NCBI RefSeq assembly: GCF_020217005.1
Contig: NZ_JAIWOI010000322.1
Location: 1 to 10,000, forward strand
From: Rheinheimera sp.
GTDB lineage: Bacteria; Pseudomonadota; Gammaproteobacteria; Enterobacterales; Alteromonadaceae
Reading direction: 5' to 3'
DNA length: 10,000 nucleotides
A program made the translations under genes and the position numbers. Positions 6,294 to 10,000 of the stretch are shown here, in pieces; the first letter of the stretch is position 1; each line of letters begins with the position of its first letter. The notes below the pieces were generated by a model that ran no database searches, was not told the DNA's origin, and saw only the letters and a list, made by a program, of their open reading frames with translations.

Positions 6294-7538
6294 ATGACCA
6301 ATATTAAAGCCATTTGCCAGCAAGCCAAAATCGCTGCTTTGCAACTGGCGCAGTTATCTGAAGCGGATAAAAACCTGCTGTTATTGGCCATGGCGGATCA
6401 GTTAGAAGCCGATACGGCTTTGATTCTGGCTGGCAATGCCAAAGATATGGCTGCAGGACGCGAGAAACAGTTAGCAGAGGCTATGTTAGACCGGCTGCTT
6501 TTGACTGAAGATCGCATTAAAACCTTAGCCAATGCAGTGCGTTACATTGCAGCTTTACCAGACCCTGTAGGTCAAATCCGCCAGATGGCACCACGACCAA
6601 ATGGCATTCAGGTGGGTAAAATGCGGATTCCGCTGGGCGTCATCGCCATGATTTACGAAGCCAGGCCTAATGTCACTGCAGATGCTGGGGCTTTGTGTTT
6701 AAAGTCCGGCAATGCGGTGATTTTACGCGGTGGTCGTGAGGCGTTAAATTCCAGTTTGGCTATAGCCGCTTCGCTGCACAAAGCTATGGAAAAGCAAGGT
6801 ATCAATCCTGCCGCTATCAGTGTGATCCCTGACCCGGACCGGGCATTATTGCTGGAATTGCTGCAACAAAAAGATTCGGTTGATTTAGTGATACCACGAG
6901 GCGGCGAAGGTTTAATTCATTTTGTCAGCGACAACAGCAAAATTCCTGTGATTCAGCATTACAAAGGTATTTGCCATTTATATGTCGACAAAGCTGCTGA
7001 TTTGGATAAAGCCATGGCTTTGTTGCTCAATGGCAAAACTCAAAGGCCCGGGGTTTGTAATGCGCTGGAAACGCTACTGGTACATCAAGCGATAGCCCCA
7101 CAATTTTTAGCTCTGGCTGCGCAGGGATTGGAAGAAAAGCAGGTGGAGGTCTTTGCCTGCGATTTGTCTTTGCCTTATTTCACCCATGCATGCAGAGCGG
7201 ATGAGGCGCAATTTGATACCGAATATTTACGTTTAGCTATTTCGGTGAAAACAGTGGCTGATTATGACGATGCTGTATCGCATATTCAGCGCCATAGCTC
7301 AGGTCATACCGAGGTGATTTGTACTCAGGACATCAGCACAGCCCAGCGCTTTTTAAAGCAAATTAACAGCGCTGTGGTGATGGTGAATGCGTCTTCGCGT
7401 TTTAGCGATGGTGGCGAGCTGGGCTTAGGGGCGGAGATTGGTATTTCTACCTCTAAGCTGCACGCCTACGGCCCTATGGGGCTGGAGTCTTTGACCACAG
7501 AAAAGTACATAGTTATAGGCGACGGTCAAACCCGCTAA
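6294..7538 (+). CDS. proA: Glutamate-5-semialdehyde dehydrogenase (gamma-glutamyl phosphate reductase)
   Basis: ProA reduces gamma-glutamyl phosphate to glutamate semialdehyde with NADPH; the product cyclises to pyrroline-5-carboxylate, and ProC (not in this window) completes proline. The 414-residue length matches E. coli ProA (417 aa). Motifs in order are YEARPNVTADAGALCLKSGN (121-140), the cofactor-region VILRGGREALNSS (142-154), VIPRGGEGLI (199-208), the catalytic-cysteine segment GKTQRPGVCNALE (247-259, C255), and VNASSRFSDGGELGLGAEIG (364-383). The frame is open upstream to 6237, but ATG 6294 is the right start: GGAGGG (6282-6287) lies six bases before it inside the end of proB, and the protein then begins like other ProA proteins. 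The tight proB-proA spacing suggests co-transcription and translational coupling. Confidence 0.97.
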   Translation: MTNIKAICQQAKIAALQLAQLSEADKNLLLLAMADQLEADTALILAGNAKDMAAGREKQLAEAMLDRLLLTEDRIKTLANAVRYIAALPDPVGQIRQMAPRPNGIQVGKMRIPLGVIAMIYEARPNVTADAGALCLKSGNAVILRGGREALNSSLAIAASLHKAMEKQGINPAAISVIPDPDRALLLELLQQKDSVDLVIPRGGEGLIHFVSDNSKIPVIQHYKGICHLYVDKAADLDKAMALLLNGKTQRPGVCNALETLLVHQAIAPQFLALAAQGLEEKQVEVFACDLSLPYFTHACRADEAQFDTEYLRLAISVKTVADYDDAVSHIQRHSSGHTEVICTQDISTAQRFLKQINSAVVMVNASSRFSDGGELGLGAEIGISTSKLHAYGPMGLESLTTEKYIVIGDGQTR

Positions 7539-7551
7539 AGTGACTCAAGTT

Positions 7552-7590
7552 TATCCGGCTTGTGCCGATAACAGAACGATTCTCTGTTTT
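7552..7590 (+). terminator. Weak terminator-like double stem after proA
   Basis: Two short stems follow the proA stop. TATC-GGC pairs with GCCGATA around a TTGT loop (7552-7570, one bulged C). AACAGAA pairs with TTC..TGTT around CGA (7570-7588, a 2-nt bulge), then two further T. The second stem is AT-rich and the T-run is short, so termination would be partial. If it is inactive, the coiled-coil gene downstream would be read from the proB promoter. Confidence 0.3.
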
Positions 7591-7603
7591 CGGTGCAAAG
7601 CTG

Positions 7604-8080
7604 ATGGTAAAAATGGATTTAAATCAGATGCTCAATCTGAGCATTCAAAACGTAGTGTCTGCGCCAGCTCAAGTCAGCGCTGCTGCAGAAAATAACGCCT
7701 CGAATCAGGAAAAAGACAACAGCAAAGCTCAATTGGGTATCCATGTCGATCTGTCTCCATTGGGATTACAAAAATCAAAAAATGCGGAAAGAGATAAAGA
7801 TATTGACGAAAGTGAATTGCCGGACAACGTCAAACAGGCTCTGAAAGCTATTCGTGATAAGCAAGAGGAGCTGGAGAAGAAACAACAAGAGCTGCAACAA
7901 CTTATGAGCAACAGTGCCATGCCGGCAGAGGAAAAGCAGGAAAAGCTAAAAGCGCTGCAAGCCGAAATCAGCACCTTAAGTCGTGGTCTGCTGGACTCTA
8001 AAAATAACCTGATCAGCTCGATGCAGGATCAGGGCTTAACAGAGCAGCAAATTCAAACCGCCATGGCGCTGATAGACTAA
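7604..8080 (+). CDS. Hypothetical coiled-coil protein (FlxA-like in appearance)
   Basis: I do not recognise this gene firmly. From ATG 7604 it encodes 158 residues, probably soluble and cytoplasmic: there is no signal peptide or hydrophobic helix. Residues about 1-28 look helical, about 29-50 are Ala/Asn/Ser-rich and probably disordered, IHVDLSPLGLQKSK follows near 46-59, and from about 73 onward there is a strongly charged helical region, NVKQALKAIRDKQEELEKKQ then QELQQLM, a short break at SAMPAEEKQ, and a second helix ending in a conserved-looking QGLTEQQIQTAMAL. The helix-break-helix layout recalls FlxA-like proteins, but that is only resemblance. Start choice is uncertain: GTG 7562 extends the frame by 14 codons through the terminator-like stems, and ATG 7613 is possible too; none has a strong ribosome binding site. 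Codon use resembles proA, so it looks native. Confidence 0.7.
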   Translation: MVKMDLNQMLNLSIQNVVSAPAQVSAAAENNASNQEKDNSKAQLGIHVDLSPLGLQKSKNAERDKDIDESELPDNVKQALKAIRDKQEELEKKQQELQQLMSNSAMPAEEKQEKLKALQAEISTLSRGLLDSKNNLISSMQDQGLTEQQIQTAMALID

Positions 8081-8081
8081 T

Positions 8082-8321
8082 TTATTGTCTCTCAATGCAG
8101 TTAAGTTTAAAGACTCGTACAGTGGAGGCTGGATTGATTGTTAACTTGGCGGCGGGTCTTATGGGGCGTCTGACTAATTCCCCACCGCAGTTAGGACAAA
8201 TACCTGCCAGTCTATGAGTACAAGCCGGACAAAAAGTACATTCAAAAGAGCAGATGTACACCTGATCTGCAGGTGTTAAATCTGTGTCACAACATTCGCA
8301 GTTAGGTCTTAGTTCAAGCAT
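8082..8321 (-). CDS. DUF1272 domain protein, cysteine-rich, probable zinc binding
   Basis: This 79-residue protein opens MLELRPNCECCDTDLTP and continues with ICSFECTFCPAC (23-34) and ICPNCGGELVRRPIRP (41-56), the signature of the DUF1272 family. Nine cysteines in CxCC, CxxxCxxC and CxxC groupings (C8, C10, C11, C24, C28, C31, C34, C42, C45) suggest a zinc ribbon-like fold. Family function is unknown to me. The last 23 or so residues, after the RRP motif, go beyond the usual compact domain. ATG 8321 is preceded by AAGGGG with about 7-nt spacing. It converges on the coiled-coil gene with a single base between the two stop codons, so the two transcripts must overlap at their 3' ends. On its own strand it follows the SBP gene by 135 bp. 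Confidence 0.88.
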   Translation of the reverse strand: MLELRPNCECCDTDLTPADQVYICSFECTFCPACTHRLAGICPNCGGELVRRPIRPAAKLTINPASTVRVFKLNCIERQ

Positions 8322-8456
8322 AGTCTTGCCCCTTCAGGTCCGCTGTTCCAGCCTTGAAACTTGCCGTCTATTGCATCACGACAACGGGCTAAATGCGGTC
8401 GGCTTTCAGGCCATATTCTGGTGGTATCAAGCCTTAATCTGGTTTTTAGCCTGAGG

Positions 8457-9209
8457 TTAATTCTGCGCCGGCATAGTGCGCTTTTGGTAGTGTCGTATCA
8501 AACGCTCCATTTCACCTTGCCTGACCAATTGGTCCACAGCCTGTTGTAACGCCCTGACCGTAGTGGCAGAAACTTTCAGGTTAAGTGCCAAATAGTTGTG
8601 ACCTATAAAGGAAATATCCATAACAGCTTCTACATCAGCTCTGGTTTTGCCATAGGTAGACATCCAGCTACCTATGACTTGCTCTGAGCCTATAAGTAAA
8701 TCTATTTTTCCTGCTAAAAATAACGGAATAGCATCAGTTTTGTTGGTAACCAGCAACAGATTTTTACCCAGACTGTACCCTTGTTGCTGCAAGTACTCTT
8801 CAAAGATATCGCCGTGAGTAACGGCAATACCAAAAGCTTTAGCTTGCTCCAGATCGGTAGGATTCACTTCAGGCCTGCTTTTGAGTCGATACAAGTAAGT
8901 GGTGGAAGAAGCGAGTGGGCCAACCCACTGAAACTGTGGCTCTCTTTTGCTGGTTCTTGCAGTCGAGAATAAACCACTATTTGCAGTGTGCAGGGCTGAT
9001 TCATAAGCTCTGAGCCAGGGCAACGATTGGAAAGTGCAGTCGAGTTGAGCCTTGACGCATGCTTGTCGCAGCAGGTCAGCATTCACACCTTGTACTTTGT
9101 GCTCTTCTGTATAGTTATAAGGGAAAAATTCTTCAGTAAATAGCCGAACGGGCTTAGCTACAGCCGGCAAGATGAAAAGCGCGCAGAACAAACCCAGATA
9201 ATATTTCAT
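8457..9209 (-). CDS. Periplasmic amino-acid-type solute-binding protein (SBP_bac_3 family), orphan
   Basis: This 250-residue secreted protein has a Sec signal peptide (MKYYLGLFCALFILPAVA, predicted cleavage after A18) and a mature domain of the SBP_bac_3 type. The N-terminal lobe begins with PVRLFTEEFFPYNYTEE and shows the family's GVNADLLRQAC segment near 41-51. The second half has FGIAVTHGDIFEEYL (about 126-140) and the hinge-return segment LFLAGKIDLLIGSEQV near 169-184. Such proteins bind amino acids or similar small ligands, but no ABC permease or ATPase gene is adjacent and the ligand is unknown. In this group of bacteria stand-alone members are common. No strong ribosome binding site is seen before ATG 9209 (GGAT at 8 nt). 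It is intact, unlike the related gene at 1392-2084, and the two are too different to be a recent duplication. Confidence 0.85.
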   Translation of the reverse strand: MKYYLGLFCALFILPAVAKPVRLFTEEFFPYNYTEEHKVQGVNADLLRQACVKAQLDCTFQSLPWLRAYESALHTANSGLFSTARTSKREPQFQWVGPLASSTTYLYRLKSRPEVNPTDLEQAKAFGIAVTHGDIFEEYLQQQGYSLGKNLLLVTNKTDAIPLFLAGKIDLLIGSEQVIGSWMSTYGKTRADVEAVMDISFIGHNYLALNLKVSATTVRALQQAVDQLVRQGEMERLIRHYQKRTMPAQN

Positions 9210-9306
9210 GGGCGATCCAGAAGTGAGCCTGATGCACTGACATTAAAGGCTTCAGGCGGAAAGTCAAGATCAGCTTTTATTGATGCTTCTGATTAGACAG
9301 GAAGCG

Positions 9307-9339
9307 AATACTTTGCTTTGATAACTAAATCAATACTTT
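9307..9339. promoter_or_regulatory. Palindrome flanked by direct repeats before the GlpD-like gene
   Basis: TTGAT-N6-ATCAA (9318-9333) is a 16-bp dyad. Two exact copies of AATACTTT start at 9307 and 9332, 25 bp apart, one before the dyad and one overlapping its last two bases. The site ends 13 bp before the ATG of the GlpD-like gene, where a repressor could block transcription. In an AT-rich stretch such a pattern can arise by chance, and I cannot name a regulator. Confidence 0.3.
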
Positions 9340-9352
9340 ACTCTAGGTTATT

Positions 9353-10000
9353 ATGAGAATTGCAGTGATAGGTGGTGGCATTAATGGTTTATCTTCTGCC
9401 TGGCAATTAGCATTGGCTGGCCATCAGGTTGTTTTATTTGAACGTGACGAGCTAATGCAAGCCACCAGTAAATCCTCTTCTAAGTTGCTGCATGGTGGTT
9501 TGCGTTATCTCGAGCAGGGCGAATTTCGTCTGGTGCACGAGGCTTTACAGGAAAGGCGCTGGTGGTTAAAAAAAGCACCACACTTAACCAAAAGATTACC
9601 ACTGCTTTATCCCATCTATCAAAAAGGCCAACGACCAGCTTGGCAAATTAAAATAGGCTTGTGGCTTTATGATTTGCTCAGCGGAAAAAAAGGTATAGGC
9701 CGGCATCGCTGGTTAACTGCGGAGCAGGCAAAGCGTTGTTCGCCACTACTAAAAACCGATGGTCTGACAGGGGCTTATTTATTTTTTGATGGCCAGATGG
9801 ACGATAGAAAACTGGGTTTGTGGGTGGCAGAGCAAGCTGTCAAAGCCGGAGTAGAGATCCATCAGCATTGTCCTGTCAGTCAAATCACTGCTACAGGAGG
9901 CGTTTACGCCGCCAATAGCTCTGAATGGCAAGTTTTTGATCTGATCGTGAATGTGGCAGGACCATGGAGTAATCAGCTTTTAGAGCAATCCGAATTGCCG
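9353..10000 (+). CDS. FAD-dependent glycerol-3-phosphate dehydrogenase-like protein, N-terminal part
   Basis: The first 216 residues of a GlpD/DAO-family flavoenzyme are present; the gene continues past base 10000. GlpD oxidises glycerol-3-phosphate to dihydroxyacetone phosphate at the inner membrane and passes electrons to quinone. The protein begins MRIAVIGGGINGLSSAWQLA, a dinucleotide-binding GxGxxG-type motif at 7-12, then an acidic ligand for the adenosine ribose (FERDE). The GlpD signature HGGLRYLEQGEFRLVHEAL follows at about 47-65. Further on, DGQMDDRKLGL and a VNVAGPWSNQLL segment fit the family's substrate domain. The start has AGG five bases upstream. No glpK, glpF or glpR is visible, so the exact substrate is not proved; another FAD-dependent oxidoreductase of this family is possible. 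Confidence 0.85.
   Translation, partial: MRIAVIGGGINGLSSAWQLALAGHQVVLFERDELMQATSKSSSKLLHGGLRYLEQGEFRLVHEALQERRWWLKKAPHLTKRLPLLYPIYQKGQRPAWQIKIGLWLYDLLSGKKGIGRHRWLTAEQAKRCSPLLKTDGLTGAYLFFDGQMDDRKLGLWVAEQAVKAGVEIHQHCPVSQITATGGVYAANSSEWQVFDLIVNVAGPWSNQLLEQSELP

Noticed and set aside
8361..8549. Plus-strand 62-codon frame
   Set aside because: It overlaps the 3' end of the intact SBP gene on the other strand, has low-complexity hydrophobic content and no ribosome binding site.

Overview
This window looks like ordinary chromosomal DNA of a gammaproteobacterium, most likely an Alteromonadales/Chromatiaceae relative such as Rheinheimera. That placement is inferred from gene content, the style of the proteins (YiaD-like lipoprotein, DUF1272 protein, orphan SBP_bac_3 proteins) and the intergenic repeats; there is no rRNA or other decisive marker. 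No tRNA, rRNA, CRISPR array, transposase or phage gene was seen.

Layout. (1) Bases 1-1318 hold a divergent polyamine pair: the 5' end of speA (arginine decarboxylase, minus strand, cut by the window edge) and a complete speE (spermidine synthase, plus strand), sharing a 126-bp intergenic region. (2) Bases 1392-2084 hold a minus-strand periplasmic solute-binding-protein gene broken by one in-frame TGA at codon 50, with its start, ribosome binding site and signal peptide intact. (3) Bases 2259-4026 hold two minus-strand genes, a YiaD-like OmpA-domain lipoprotein and an EamA-type 10-TM transporter. Between them are two copies of an intergenic repeat and a 53-bp near-perfect inverted repeat that ends in a T6 tract touching the EamA start codon. 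(4) Bases 4243-4818 encode a ChaC-family gamma-glutamylcyclotransferase, also minus strand. (5) Bases 4819-5172 hold no gene. They contain a third, interrupted repeat copy and a good candidate promoter for the proBA operon. (6) Bases 5173-7538 hold proB-proA, the first two steps of proline synthesis, followed by a small coiled-coil protein (7604-8080). (7) Bases 8082-9209 hold, on the minus strand, a DUF1272 zinc-ribbon-like protein and an intact SBP_bac_3 protein. (8) At 9353 a GlpD-like FAD dehydrogenase starts on the plus strand and runs off the window.

Functionally this is a patchwork of housekeeping metabolism (polyamines, proline, glutathione turnover, glycerol-3-phosphate or a related substrate) and envelope proteins. 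I see no strong sign of a new multi-gene system. The best leads are regulatory or structural: the terminator-like hairpin that contains the EamA Shine-Dalgarno sequence, the interspersed repeat family and its 57-bp insertion, a MetJ-box-like palindrome on the proB promoter, and the single-nonsense pseudogene.
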